Source of the DNA: Opacimonas sp014872805
GTDB lineage: Bacteria; Pseudomonadota; Gammaproteobacteria; Enterobacterales; Alteromonadaceae
Reading direction: 5' to 3'
Length of the DNA stretch: 64,000 nucleotides
Assembly (NCBI GenBank): GCA_014872805.1
Contig: WKFN01000011.1
Location: 41,219-105,218 of the forward strand
Part shown: positions 33,685 through 43,098 of the stretch, one piece after another
Numbering within the stretch: the stretch's first letter is position 1
Layout: each line of letters starts with the position of its first letter
Program-made: the position numbers and the translations under genes
The notes under the pieces: generated by a model
The model's database searches: none
The model's input: only the letters and a program-made list of their open reading frames with translations
Told to the model about the DNA's origin: nothing

Positions 33685-34185
33685 ATGCGTTTAATACTAA
33701 TTTTTGCCGTTTTTATGAGTTGCGTTTTGTCCGCGGAACAAAACGATTTTGCTCAACCTATCACAATCAAATCGGTCACGCAGTTTGTAGATGGATTAAA
33801 TGATGTAGCGGTCTACAAAGAGAGCGTCGTGATTACGCAAGGTTCATTGAAAATTACTGCAGATGAAGTCCGGATCGATGCCAGTGCGGGAGATGGTAAC
33901 GAACTCTTTATCGCAACAGGAACCCCAGCCTCATTTGAGCAACGCTCTCAGGATGGCAGTCTCGTTAAAGCATCGGGAAATGAAATTAGATATACTCGAA
34001 AAGATAAAAAAATCAACTTGTCAGGAAGTGCTCAGTTAGCTCAGGATTCCAGTACGGTTTCGGGAGAAAATATTATTTTTGACATGCTCAATGAGCAATT
34101 AATTGCCTCTGGAACCGATGGGGATTCAGGTCGAGTTAAAGCGGTTTTTCAAGCTGAAAAAACACCACAAAAAGAAGAGCAATAA
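33685..34185 (+). CDS. lptA: LPS transport periplasmic protein LptA
   Basis: Periplasmic jellyroll protein forming the LPS bridge, 166 aa with a signal peptide (cleavage near LSAEQ). Repeated strands (VVITQGSLKITADEVRI, GNEIRYTRKDKKINLSG) and the tail KAVFQAEK are typical. Between lptC and lptB, five bases before the latter. Confidence 0.94.
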   Translation: MRLILIFAVFMSCVLSAEQNDFAQPITIKSVTQFVDGLNDVAVYKESVVITQGSLKITADEVRIDASAGDGNELFIATGTPASFEQRSQDGSLVKASGNEIRYTRKDKKINLSGSAQLAQDSSTVSGENIIFDMLNEQLIASGTDGDSGRVKAVFQAEKTPQKEEQ

Positions 34186-34190
34186 ACACT

Positions 34191-34916
34191 ATGGCAATTC
34201 TCAAGGCAACTCATCTCGCAAAGTCTTATAAGTCTCGACAAGTAGTGCGAGATGTTTCTTTAGAGGTTGAGTCAGGACAAATAGTCGGTCTGTTAGGGCC
34301 TAATGGTGCAGGCAAGACTACGACCTTTTATATGATTGTCGGTATTGTGCCATTGGATAAGGGCGAAATTACCTTAGATCAAACAGATTTAACTTATCAT
34401 CCAATGCATGAACGTGCTAGGCAGGGTATTGGTTATTTACCTCAAGAAGCGTCGGTATTTCGTAAATTAAGCGTTTATGACAACATCATGGCGATTTTGC
34501 AAACCCGTAAAGAACTCTCGCAAGAGCAGCGTGAAGCGGAAGCTGACGCACTCATTGACGAATTTAATATTAATCACATTCGCAATTCAGCGGGAATGGC
34601 CTTATCTGGTGGAGAGCGACGCCGGGTTGAAATTGCTCGAGCATTGGCGGCCAATCCACAGTTTATTTTGCTGGATGAACCTTTTGCTGGTGTTGACCCA
34701 ATTTCTGTTGGGGATATCAAACACATTATTCAGCAGCTTAAAAACAAAGGCTTAGGTGTACTGATTACGGATCACAATGTACGTGAAACACTCGATGTGT
34801 GTGAAAAAGCCTACATCGTTAGCCAAGGGGAATTGATTGCCTCGGGTACAGCTTCGCAAGTACTTGATAATCAAAAAGTTAAGGAAGTATACCTAGGGGA
34901 ACAATTTAGGCTATAA
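34191..34916 (+). CDS. lptB: LPS export ABC transporter ATPase LptB
   Basis: ATPase powering LPS extraction from the inner membrane with LptFG, 241 aa. Walker A GPNGAGKTTTF, Q-loop IGYLPQEASVFRKL, signature LSGGERRRVEIARAL, Walker B FILLDEPFAGVDP and switch ITDHNVRETL are complete. Confidence 0.98.
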   Translation: MAILKATHLAKSYKSRQVVRDVSLEVESGQIVGLLGPNGAGKTTTFYMIVGIVPLDKGEITLDQTDLTYHPMHERARQGIGYLPQEASVFRKLSVYDNIMAILQTRKELSQEQREAEADALIDEFNINHIRNSAGMALSGGERRRVEIARALAANPQFILLDEPFAGVDPISVGDIKHIIQQLKNKGLGVLITDHNVRETLDVCEKAYIVSQGELIASGTASQVLDNQKVKEVYLGEQFRL

Positions 34917-34970
34917 TCAATACATGCGGGTATTTTGGATGTTATCTGCTAGGTTAGATTAAGGATATAG

Positions 34971-36428
34971 ATGAGACCCTCACTGCAACTAAAATTCAGT
35001 CAACAACTTACCATGACGCCGCAACTGCAGCAGGCGATTAAGTTGCTACAGCTTTCTACACTGGATTTACAACAAGAAATACAAGAAGCTCTTGATGCAA
35101 ATCCACTATTAGAAGTGGAAGACGACTTTTCTAGCAATACCGAATCACTCGACGAATCTCAAGACAAAGATTCCGCTAGTTCTGATTCTATTTCATCCCA
35201 TGAGGCGCTTGAATCCGATAATGTATCGGACGATTTGCCATTAGACAGTACCTGGGATGAGTACTACAGTGCATCTTCAGCTCCTGCACCGATGACAAAC
35301 ACGGTTGGTGGTGACGATGATACCGTTTACCAAGGTGAAACTACTGAGAATATTCAAGACCATTTGCTTTGGCAGGTAGATTTAACGCCTTTTTCAGACA
35401 CCGACCGTGCCATAGCGCTCGCGATCATAGATAGCATCGATGACAGCGGTTATCTGACGACTACAACCGAAGAAATTCTAGAAGCCGTTGATATTGAGGA
35501 TGTCGAACTCGATGAAGTAGAGTGTGTCCTTAAGCGGATCCAGATGTTTGATCCAGTGGGTTCCGGTTCTCGCAATGTACAAGAATGCTTATTGATCCAG
35601 CTTCGTCAGTTTGACCAGGACACACCATATCTAGCAGAAGCAAAAGACATTATTACCGAATACAGCGATTTGCTTGCAGCAAAAGATTATCGAACTTTAA
35701 TGCGCAAAACGCGTCTAAAAGAACAAGAGCTACGCGAAGTAATGCTATTATTACAGACACTTAACCCAAGACCGGGAAGTGTTATACAAGCTGAAGCCCC
35801 ATCTTACATCATTCCCGATGTGAGCGTGGTCAAAAAGAACGGACGTTGGTTAGTCGAACTTAACCCTGATAGCTTACCTAAGTTAAATATTAACCAACAA
35901 TACGCAGCATTGAGTAAAAACTCACGCAATAGCGCAGATAGCCAGTTTGTCAAATCGCACATACAAGAGGCCAAATGGTTTATTAAAAGCCTAGAATCTC
36001 GCAATGACACATTGCTTAAGGTCGCAAACTGTATTGTGCAACAGCAAATAGGTTTTTTTGAGCACGGTCCAGAGATGATGAAGCCAATGGTGCTCAATGA
36101 TGTAGCTGAAATGGTAGATATGCACGAATCCACTATCTCTCGTGTCACTACACAAAAGTACATGCATACGCCACGTGGTATTTTTGAATTGAAATATTTC
36201 TTTTCTAGCCATGTGGCAACAGAATCAGGTGGTGAATGCTCATCAACAGCGATTCGTGCATTAATTAAAAAGCTCGTAGCGGCAGAAAACACAGTGAAGC
36301 CGCTCAGCGATAACAAGATTGCAGAAGTGTTAGCCGATCAAGGTATCAAAGTAGCGCGGCGAACCATTGCAAAGTACCGGGAGTCTTTGAACATCCCATC
36401 TTCGAGCCAACGCAAAAGCTTGGTTTAA
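34971..36428 (+). CDS. rpoN: RNA polymerase sigma-54 factor
   Basis: Sigma-54, required for transcription from -24/-12 promoters with enhancer-binding ATPases. 485 aa: glutamine-rich activator-interacting region I (SLQLKFSQQLTMTPQLQQAI), an acidic region II (about 50-125), the core-binding domain, a helix-turn-helix and the RpoN box ARRTIAKYRE near the C-terminus. Good ribosome-binding site (AAGGATA). Two sigma-54 promoter candidates in this window (52541, 53095) would be its targets. Confidence 0.98.
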   Translation: MRPSLQLKFSQQLTMTPQLQQAIKLLQLSTLDLQQEIQEALDANPLLEVEDDFSSNTESLDESQDKDSASSDSISSHEALESDNVSDDLPLDSTWDEYYSASSAPAPMTNTVGGDDDTVYQGETTENIQDHLLWQVDLTPFSDTDRAIALAIIDSIDDSGYLTTTTEEILEAVDIEDVELDEVECVLKRIQMFDPVGSGSRNVQECLLIQLRQFDQDTPYLAEAKDIITEYSDLLAAKDYRTLMRKTRLKEQELREVMLLLQTLNPRPGSVIQAEAPSYIIPDVSVVKKNGRWLVELNPDSLPKLNINQQYAALSKNSRNSADSQFVKSHIQEAKWFIKSLESRNDTLLKVANCIVQQQIGFFEHGPEMMKPMVLNDVAEMVDMHESTISRVTTQKYMHTPRGIFELKYFFSSHVATESGGECSSTAIRALIKKLVAAENTVKPLSDNKIAEVLADQGIKVARRTIAKYRESLNIPSSSQRKSLV

Positions 36429-36456
36429 AAACAATGAAACAAAAAGGAAGTCAATT

Positions 36457-36744
36457 ATGCAAATAAACCTGACTGGTCACCACGTTGAAATTACCGATTC
36501 ACTGCGGAATTATGTTGATACTAAATTCGAGAAACTCGAGCGTCATTTTGACCATATCAACAATGTACAAGTGATTTTGAATGTCGAAAAAATTCGACAG
36601 AAAGCCGAAGCTAAATTGAACCTCAATGGTGGCGAGGTGTTTGCAACCTCTGAACACGAAGATATGTATGCGGCGATTGATAGTTTAATTGACAAACTGG
36701 ATCGTCAAGTGATTAAGCACAAGGAAAAGCTTCAGCGTCATTAA
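36457..36744 (+). CDS. hpf: Ribosome hibernation promoting factor, short form
   Basis: 95-aa ribosome-associated protein (YhbH/HPF) that binds the decoding region and promotes 100S dimers in stationary phase. MQINLTGHHVEITDSLR and the helix SEHEDMYAAIDSLIDKL are characteristic; it lacks the C-terminal dimerisation domain of long HPF. AAGGAAG lies upstream, and ptsN follows after two bases. Confidence 0.95.
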   Translation: MQINLTGHHVEITDSLRNYVDTKFEKLERHFDHINNVQVILNVEKIRQKAEAKLNLNGGEVFATSEHEDMYAAIDSLIDKLDRQVIKHKEKLQRH

Positions 36745-36746
36745 TC

Positions 36747-37190
36747 ATGAGCATTCAACATTTACTCGATATAGACCGCACTTTATGTGCGGTCTCTTGT
36801 CAAAGCAAAAAACGTATTTTAGAAACCATTTCTCAAGTCGTTGCTAGTCAGCTAGAAGATGTTCCTCAAGCTGAAGTTCTTGCAAGTCTTGTCGGTCGCG
36901 AGAAGATGGGGTCAACTGGTATTGGTAAAGGGATTGCCATACCGCATGGTCGTCTAGCCAATATTGAAGAAGTGATTGCGGTCGTTCTAACGACACAACC
37001 GGGTGTGGATTTTGATGCGGTAGATAATGAACCCGTCGATATTTTTTTCGCACTTCTGGTACCCGAAGAGCAAATAGAAGGACACTTGCAAACGCTCGCG
37101 GCCATTGCCGCAAAACTCAATGATGAGCACATAGTCAGTCAGATCCGCGCAGCAACCATTCCACAGCAAATCATCGACGCATTGCAGTAA
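36747..37190 (+). CDS. ptsN: Nitrogen PTS regulatory protein EIIA-Ntr
   Basis: Final phosphoacceptor of the nitrogen PTS, regulating potassium and nitrogen-related processes. 147 aa with phosphorylated His67 in GIAIPHGRL and a full PTS EIIA type 2 domain (FFALLVPEE, HLQTLAAIA). Part of rpoN-hpf-ptsN-rapZ-ptsO; its partner NPr is encoded two genes later. Confidence 0.96.
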   Translation: MSIQHLLDIDRTLCAVSCQSKKRILETISQVVASQLEDVPQAEVLASLVGREKMGSTGIGKGIAIPHGRLANIEEVIAVVLTTQPGVDFDAVDNEPVDIFFALLVPEEQIEGHLQTLAAIAAKLNDEHIVSQIRAATIPQQIIDALQ

Positions 37191-37210
37191 CTCGAGCTTT
37201 AGGAGCCTAT

Positions 37211-38068
37211 ATGAAACTCATTATTATCAGTGGACGTTCAGGCTCGGGCAAATCGATTGCACTGCGCGCGCTTGAGGATCTAGGGTATTATTGTGTCGAT
37301 AATATTCCGGTAAACTTATTACCAGCACTGACACAAACCTTGACAAACGAGTACCATGAGGTCGCGGTGAGTGTTGACGTTCGTAACTTACCCAAAGAAT
37401 CTAACGAGCTCGCCGAAATACTAGACTATCTGCCGAATGCATGGGATGTGTCAATTGTTTACCTCGATTCCTCAAAAGACGTCTTGTTGAAAAGGTATAG
37501 CGAAACCAAACGCTTGCATCCGTTATCACGCCATAACCGTTCTTTAGAAGAAGCAATTAAATCTGAAAAATTATTATTAGAGCCCATACAAGAACGGGCT
37601 GATTTGGTGATCCACACTGACAAACTTACAGTGCATGAGTTGGCTGAAATAGTCAAAGAGCGGATTTTGGGCAAGAAAAGCACTCGCTTAGTGTTGGTTT
37701 TTGAATCATTTGGGTTCAAGCATGGCATACCCAAAGATGCAGACTATGTGTTTGATGCCAGGTTTCTGCCCAACCCTCACTGGGAGCCGGAATTAAAGCA
37801 CTTTACTGGCTTGGATAAGCCCATTCAGTATTTTCTTGGCGGACAACCCGTTGTGAGCAAGTTTATCTGGCAGATCCAAAATTTAATCACCACGTGGCTA
37901 CCCCATCTTGAGCGCAATAATCGGAGTTATGTAACGGTTGCCATTGGCTGTACTGGTGGGCAGCACCGTTCTGTGTATGTTGCTGAACAACTCAAACAGA
38001 ACATAATGGATATGTACCCGGATGTGCAAATTCGTCATCGTGAATTACAGAAAAATGAGAGAAAATAG
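37211..38068 (+). CDS. rapZ: RNase adapter protein RapZ
   Basis: Nucleotide- and RNA-binding adapter that in E. coli directs GlmZ sRNA to RNase E. 285 aa: Walker A GRSGSGKS (8-15), DNIPVNLLP, and the C-terminal AIGCTGGQHRSVYVAE signature of the RNA-binding domain. The glmS/GlmY/GlmZ partners are not in this window. Confidence 0.96.
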   Translation: MKLIIISGRSGSGKSIALRALEDLGYYCVDNIPVNLLPALTQTLTNEYHEVAVSVDVRNLPKESNELAEILDYLPNAWDVSIVYLDSSKDVLLKRYSETKRLHPLSRHNRSLEEAIKSEKLLLEPIQERADLVIHTDKLTVHELAEIVKERILGKKSTRLVLVFESFGFKHGIPKDADYVFDARFLPNPHWEPELKHFTGLDKPIQYFLGGQPVVSKFIWQIQNLITTWLPHLERNNRSYVTVAIGCTGGQHRSVYVAEQLKQNIMDMYPDVQIRHRELQKNERK

Positions 38069-38070
38069 CC

Positions 38071-38349
38071 ATGCCGATAGTTTCTGAAGCGCTTACTATT
38101 GTCAATCGCTTAGGGTTGCATGCAAGACCTGCGACTCAGTTAGCCAAAATCTCTGGCGAATTCAACTCGACTATTACATTACAAATTGGTGATAAAACCG
38201 CAGATGCTTCAAGTGTGTTAGGATTAATGTTACTCGCTGGGTCGCAAGGCAAAGTAGTTCTGGTGACAGTAGAAGGCGACGATGCTGAAGAAGCCTTTGA
38301 GGCGGTTAAAACTCTGTTTTGTACAAAGTTTTTAGAAGAAGATAAATAA
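38071..38349 (+). CDS. ptsO: Phosphocarrier protein NPr
   Basis: HPr-like carrier of the nitrogen PTS, 92 aa. Active His17 in NRLGLHARPATQL and the regulatory-site region TADASSVLGLMLL. Transfers phosphate from PtsP to PtsN. Two bases after rapZ; last gene of the block. No terminator is obvious before mgtE. Confidence 0.95.
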   Translation: MPIVSEALTIVNRLGLHARPATQLAKISGEFNSTITLQIGDKTADASSVLGLMLLAGSQGKVVLVTVEGDDAEEAFEAVKTLFCTKFLEEDK

Positions 38350-38424
38350 CTTCTCAATTTCTTTTTGTCCATCTTTCGTTTATCATTAACATATTCCAAA
38401 CGCGCACAGTGTGGAACTTAAGTT

Positions 38425-39783
38425 ATGGCAGAACTCTTAGCCACGCCCGCTCCAGTCAACCAAGTTAGCATGATTATCGACGCACTTAACGCCGGTAAGT
38501 TTGTTTCTGTGCGCAAGATCCTGCATGAAACCCCCGCGTGTGATGTTGCCCTGATTCTCGAATCCAGTCCAAGTAAAACCCGTGATGAGCTTTGGGAATT
38601 ACTCGATGCGGATTATCACGGTGACGTCTTAGAAGAACTGTCTGAAGACGTGCGTAACGGTATTATTAGTAAAATGATGCCGGATAATGTCGTTGAAGCA
38701 CTCGAGGACATGGATACAGATGACTTGGCTGAGACGCTCAGTACGTTGCCGGTGGATGTAGTACAAGATATTCTTGATTCGATGGATGCCCAAGACCGCC
38801 AGCGTGCCGAGCAAGCCTTGAGTTATGGTGAAGAAACCGCCGGTTTCATTATGAATACCGACACTATCACCTTACGTCCGGATGTTTCGATTGATGTGAT
38901 ATTACGTTATCTCAGATTACGCGGAGAACTACCTGAAAACACCGATACCTTTTATGTAGTCAATCGCTCAGATGTGTTAATCGGCAGTGTTCCTGTGACT
39001 CGCCTACTGACTTCTCCTTCTGAGATGACGGTATCTGAGATCATGGATGAAGAGCCAGAAGTGATCACTGTGAGTACCCCTGATGATCAAGTAGCAATGT
39101 TGTTTGAGCGCTATAACTGGTTATCGGCGCCAGTTGTCGATGAGAATCACCTTCTGGTTGGTCGGGTTACGATTGATGACGTGGTTGATATCATTCGCGA
39201 AGACGCTGAGCATTCAATGATGAGTATGGCCGGTCTTGATGATGAAGAAGATACGTTTGCACCCGTCATGCAATCGACTAAACGCCGCTCTGTCTGGTTA
39301 GGAGTGAATTTGGTTACCGCTTTACTCGCGGCAATGGTGTCTGATTTGTTTGAGCAAACATTGGCACAATTAGCGGTGCTTGCCATCCTCAATACCATAG
39401 TGCCGAGCATGGGTGGGGTGGCCGGTAATCAGACATTGACACTTGTTATACGGGGTATGGCACTAGGGCACGTCAATGAATCCAATCAAAAGTTTTTGAT
39501 CAGTAAAGAGCTTGCGATTGGTTTTCTCAATGGGATGATTTGGGCGGTGTTGATTGCTACGGTTGTCGCATTGTGGAAACAAGATTTTCAGCTTGGTGTG
39601 ATCATCGCGTTTGCGATGATGATGAATATGGTCGCGGCCGGGTTGTCTGGCGCGACATTACCACTGATCATGAAGAAACTCAAAATAGATCCGGCACTTG
39701 CAGGGAGTGTTATCCTCACTACGATCACCGATGTCGTCGGGATTTTTGCCTTTCTTGGCACGGCAACGCTATTTTTGATTTAG
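38425..39783 (+). CDS. mgtE: Magnesium transporter MgtE
   Basis: Mg2+ channel with gating by cytosolic Mg2+, 452 aa. N-terminal superhelical domain (about 1-135, with VVEALEDMDTDDLAETLSTL), two CBS domains (about 140-260) and five C-terminal membrane helices containing the pore signature NTIVPSMGGVAGNQTLTLV. Seventy-five bases after ptsO, so possibly a separate unit; no riboswitch was seen there. Confidence 0.96.
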   Translation: MAELLATPAPVNQVSMIIDALNAGKFVSVRKILHETPACDVALILESSPSKTRDELWELLDADYHGDVLEELSEDVRNGIISKMMPDNVVEALEDMDTDDLAETLSTLPVDVVQDILDSMDAQDRQRAEQALSYGEETAGFIMNTDTITLRPDVSIDVILRYLRLRGELPENTDTFYVVNRSDVLIGSVPVTRLLTSPSEMTVSEIMDEEPEVITVSTPDDQVAMLFERYNWLSAPVVDENHLLVGRVTIDDVVDIIREDAEHSMMSMAGLDDEEDTFAPVMQSTKRRSVWLGVNLVTALLAAMVSDLFEQTLAQLAVLAILNTIVPSMGGVAGNQTLTLVIRGMALGHVNESNQKFLISKELAIGFLNGMIWAVLIATVVALWKQDFQLGVIIAFAMMMNMVAAGLSGATLPLIMKKLKIDPALAGSVILTTITDVVGIFAFLGTATLFLI

Positions 39784-39799
39784 TCCGAACAGCGTTGCC
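39762..39799. repeat. Perfect 9-bp inverted repeat across the mgtE stop
   Basis: GGCAACGCT (39762-39770) and AGCGTTGCC (39791-39799) flank 20 bases that include the mgtE stop; the right arm ends nine bases before the msrA stop. No T run follows, so if it ends the convergent transcripts it is not a classic intrinsic terminator. Confidence 0.45.
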
Positions 39800-39807
39800 A
39801 ATGCGCC

Positions 39808-40347
39808 TTAATCTTTGAGCATCTGGGCAAAGGTTTGTTTAAACTTGGTTAACTTCGGACCAACGACAAAGTTACAATAAGTGTTTCCAGGATTGTTATT
39901 AAAATAGTCCTGATGATAATCTTCTGCGTCATAATAATTTTCTAGCGGCAACACTTCTGTGACAATTTCACCGTCATAGATTTTATCGGCTCTCAGCTTG
40001 GCAATGAAAGCAATCGCGGCTTGATGCTGTGCTTCGTTGTGATAATAAATCCCGCCTCGATATTGTGAACCAATATCATTGCCCTGGCGGTTAAGTTGCG
40101 TCGGGTCGTGCAGGGCAAAGAATATTTCAAAGATCTGCTCTAACGCGATTTGCTCTGGGGAAAATGTCAGTTGTACGACTTCTGCGTGTCCGGTGTCACC
40201 AGCACATACTTGCTCGTAGGTAGGATCAATGACGGATCCGTTACTGTAACCTGATACGGCATGTTCAATACCTTTGACTCGGTTGAAGGCAGACTCAATG
40301 CACCAGAAGCATCCGCCGGCCAATGTGATTTGCTCTAATTTGGACAT
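39808..40347 (-). CDS. msrA: Peptide-methionine (S)-S-oxide reductase
   Basis: Repairs oxidised methionine. 179 aa from ATG 40347 with catalytic Cys13 in AGGCFWCIE, substrate loop VSGYSNGSVIDPTYEQVCAGDTGHAE (key residues only: YSNG, TGHAEVV) and C-terminal EDYHQDYF. ATG 40347 gives the normal N-terminus; the GTG at 40362 adds five residues without support. Convergent with mgtE and divergent from the DCC gene. Confidence 0.95.
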   Translation of the reverse strand: MSKLEQITLAGGCFWCIESAFNRVKGIEHAVSGYSNGSVIDPTYEQVCAGDTGHAEVVQLTFSPEQIALEQIFEIFFALHDPTQLNRQGNDIGSQYRGGIYYHNEAQHQAAIAFIAKLRADKIYDGEIVTEVLPLENYYDAEDYHQDYFNNNPGNTYCNFVVGPKLTKFKQTFAQMLKD

Positions 40348-40475
40348 TTTATTCTCTAACACATTTGATTAACTATTGTTATGGTGTTTGGAAGCACATT
40401 GATCAAGTATTGCAAAAAAATAATTGCACTAAATGTCATTTTGTCCGTATTCATTTTGTTATATGGAGAAAGTAT

Positions 40476-40874
40476 ATGACCTTAACGTTATTTTATGATG
40501 GCCAATGTCCACTCTGCCAAAAAGAAATGTCTCACCTGCGCAAGCTGAATCGAGATGGTCATTTGCGCTTCGAGGACATTATGGCGCCAGATTTTGTACA
40601 GCGGTTTCCAAACATGGATTGGCATGCATTAAATAATCGGATTCACGGTATGACTGACACCGGTGAGTTGATTACCGGGCTTGATGTGACACATTTAGCT
40701 TGGTCATTAGTTGGTAAAGGCTGGTTGTATGCGCCATTGCGTTGGCCGGGCATTAGGTGGTTTGCTGACCACGCTTATCATATATTTGCCAAACATCGTT
40801 ATACCATTTCGTATTGGTTAACTGGTCAAAAACGATGTTCCACATGTGGCCCTAATCCAGAAGGAAAAGTATGA
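40476..40874 (+). CDS. DCC family thiol-disulfide oxidoreductase-like protein (DUF393)
   Basis: 132 aa, opening MTLTLFYDGQCPLCQKEM with the DxxCxxC motif (Cys11, Cys14) that defines the DCC/DUF393 family, predicted thiol-disulfide oxidoreductases. A further Cys pair (RCSTCG) lies near the C-terminus. ATG 40476 has GGAGAAAG upstream and gives the family start; the frame extends upstream without support. It overlaps the SDR gene by 4 bp (ATGA). Confidence 0.85.
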   Translation: MTLTLFYDGQCPLCQKEMSHLRKLNRDGHLRFEDIMAPDFVQRFPNMDWHALNNRIHGMTDTGELITGLDVTHLAWSLVGKGWLYAPLRWPGIRWFADHAYHIFAKHRYTISYWLTGQKRCSTCGPNPEGKV

Positions 40875-41614
40875 CTGAAAGCAACGGAGAACGTGCTCTA
40901 GTGATAGGTGCAAGCAGTGGCATTGCTCAAGCGGTGATAGAACAACTTCTGCAAAGTGCTTCAGTCACTTACATTGATGCGGTATCTCGAAGACTTCCAC
41001 AGAAAGACTTTGGAGGCAGTGTTCAGCATTTTGAGGTTGACTCGTCGTATGAATCACAGATCAAAGCGTTTATTTCTACCCGCAAAGCAGAAGGTATAAC
41101 CTATCGCTATGTAGTGTGTACGATTGGCTTTTTGCACAATCCAGAGTTGGGCATAAAGCCGGAAAAACGCCTTGAAGATATAAATGCAGACGCGATGCAA
41201 TATTATTTTGCGGTGAATACCATTATGCCAACACTTTGGTTAAAAAATCTTCCAGGCGTTGTGGCAAAAAACTCGCCGACAACCATGGCGTTTTTTTCGG
41301 CACGTGTCGGTAGCATTAGCGATAATCGCTTAGGGGGTTGGTATGGTTATCGCGCATCTAAATCCGCTTTGAATATGGTGATCAAAAATGCGGCGATAGA
41401 GTACGCAAGACGACATAAGCAGGTTACATTGATGGCGTATCATCCCGGTACAGTAGACACTGGATTATCCAAGCCGTTTCAAGCGAATGTACCCCAAAAA
41501 AAGCTTTTCACACCTGCATTTACCGCAAAATGTCTGGTTCAACAGTTACAATCCGCACAGGCCGAACATTCACCCTATTATGTCGATTGGGATGCGCAAA
41601 ATATTCCTTGGTAA
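40871..41614 (+). CDS. Short-chain dehydrogenase/reductase
   Basis: 247 aa SDR. Nucleotide motif VIGASSGIAQAV near the N-terminus, the active-site SARVGSISDN, and the YGYRASKSALN motif carrying catalytic Tyr and Lys. C-terminal AYHPGTVDTGLSKPF is characteristic of the CsgA/cell-cell-signalling type SDR. Substrate unknown. Translationally coupled to the DCC gene. Confidence 0.88.
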   Translation: MTESNGERALVIGASSGIAQAVIEQLLQSASVTYIDAVSRRLPQKDFGGSVQHFEVDSSYESQIKAFISTRKAEGITYRYVVCTIGFLHNPELGIKPEKRLEDINADAMQYYFAVNTIMPTLWLKNLPGVVAKNSPTTMAFFSARVGSISDNRLGGWYGYRASKSALNMVIKNAAIEYARRHKQVTLMAYHPGTVDTGLSKPFQANVPQKKLFTPAFTAKCLVQQLQSAQAEHSPYYVDWDAQNIPW

Positions 41615-41679
41615 ATGACATTCTGGCGCAACACTGATACTATTATTGTCGAAATAAAAACAATAATTAGGATAGTGAT

Positions 41680-43098
41680 ATGGGCGCATCTCGCGAGCAA
41701 TTTGGTTCTCGCTTAGGCTTTATTTTGGCAGCAGCAGGTTCCGCTGTGGGAATCGGCAATCTGGTGGGTTTTCCTGTTGGCGCGGCCAAAAATGGGGGCG
41801 GTGCATTTTTATTAATGTATGCGGTATTTGTCTTTTTTATCTGCCTGCCAGTGATGATGGCAGAAATGTCTGTTGGTCGTCATACTCAGCGTGATCCTCT
41901 CGGTGCATATAAGAACCTCGCACCCAATTCAAAATGGTCTATTGCGGGCTGGTTGTCAATTATCACCCCATTTATGATCGCCGTATTTTACTCCGTTATT
42001 ACAGTATGGATATTGGGTTACTTGGTTGAATCGGTAACCGGTAATTTGTCGCAGTTAGCCAATCCGGATAATTTTGGTCAGTTTATCAATTCGGGCAAAG
42101 TGTTCGGTTATTTGGTCGCCGTGTTAGCGATTATGTATTTAATTTTGCAAGGCGGGGTCAAAGAAGGGATCGAGCGAGGCGCAAAAATATTGATGCCGGC
42201 TCTGTTCTTTATGCTGATTGGCATGGTGATATTTGTCTTGTTACAAGACAATGCGATGTTAGGTGTGCAGTTCTATCTTATTCCAGATATCAGTAAAATA
42301 GATTCAGGTGTCGTCAATGGCGCGCTATCTCAAGCGTTTTTCTCCTTGTCTTTGGGTATGGGGATCATGATCACATATGGCAGCTACGTCGATCGACGCG
42401 CAGATGTCCCAAATTCTTCCAAATTGGTCGCATTAACCGATACGGCAGTTGCGTTTACTGCGGGGTTGATGATTTTACCTGCAATCTTCACCTTCAACCC
42501 TGAGATCCGAGCTGAAGATTTGAGTGAGTCATCGGTGGGTTTGATTTTTACCTTTTTGCCTAAAATCTTCCTAGCACTACAAGCCACCATAGGTTATGTG
42601 GGGGCGTCAGTTGTGGCCAGTGTCTTTTTCTTACTTGTGTTCTTTGCAGCGATTACATCATTGGTATCGATATTTGAAGTACCGGTTTCATCTTTGATGG
42701 GTGAACAGGGGGTTTCCCGACCCAAAGCACTCGGTATCGCTGGCACTTTGCTTGTATTACTGTCTTTAATGTGCGCGGTATCCTTTGGTATGGTACCGTT
42801 TTTGACTGATTTTGTGAGTTATGCTGGCGCGAATAAATCGTTCTTTGATGTAGTGATTGATGTGTTTTATGAAACGATCTTACCTCTAAATGGTTTGTTG
42901 ATTTGTTTGTTTGTGAGTTATCGCTGGCGTAAACAGAGCTTTAATGCCGCCCTAGAAGAAGGCTCAACCGCTTACCAGGGCTCATGGTTTGAACGTTATG
43001 TAAACTTCTCAATTGGGACATTTATCCCGCTGGTCCTGGCGTTTATCTTTCTCAATACTGTGTTGACTAAGTATTTTGGGGTAGCTCTATTGGGTTAG
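41680..43098 (+). CDS. Sodium-dependent transporter, NSS (SNF) family
   Basis: 472 aa with about eleven to twelve helices. N-terminal NSS signature: SRLGFILAAAGSAVGIGNLV with the unwound TM1 Na+ site, followed by FPVGAAKNGGGAFLLMY. Transports an amino acid or related solute with Na+; the solute cannot be inferred. Its terminator lies inside the convergent downstream gene, and the two stop codons overlap by 4 bp. Confidence 0.9.
   Translation: MGASREQFGSRLGFILAAAGSAVGIGNLVGFPVGAAKNGGGAFLLMYAVFVFFICLPVMMAEMSVGRHTQRDPLGAYKNLAPNSKWSIAGWLSIITPFMIAVFYSVITVWILGYLVESVTGNLSQLANPDNFGQFINSGKVFGYLVAVLAIMYLILQGGVKEGIERGAKILMPALFFMLIGMVIFVLLQDNAMLGVQFYLIPDISKIDSGVVNGALSQAFFSLSLGMGIMITYGSYVDRRADVPNSSKLVALTDTAVAFTAGLMILPAIFTFNPEIRAEDLSESSVGLIFTFLPKIFLALQATIGYVGASVVASVFFLLVFFAAITSLVSIFEVPVSSLMGEQGVSRPKALGIAGTLLVLLSLMCAVSFGMVPFLTDFVSYAGANKSFFDVVIDVFYETILPLNGLLICLFVSYRWRKQSFNAALEEGSTAYQGSWFERYVNFSIGTFIPLVLAFIFLNTVLTKYFGVALLG

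Noticed and set aside
38350..38424. Magnesium riboswitch before mgtE
   Set aside because: Only 75 bases separate ptsO and mgtE, and no large conserved structure is visible; M-box elements are much longer.
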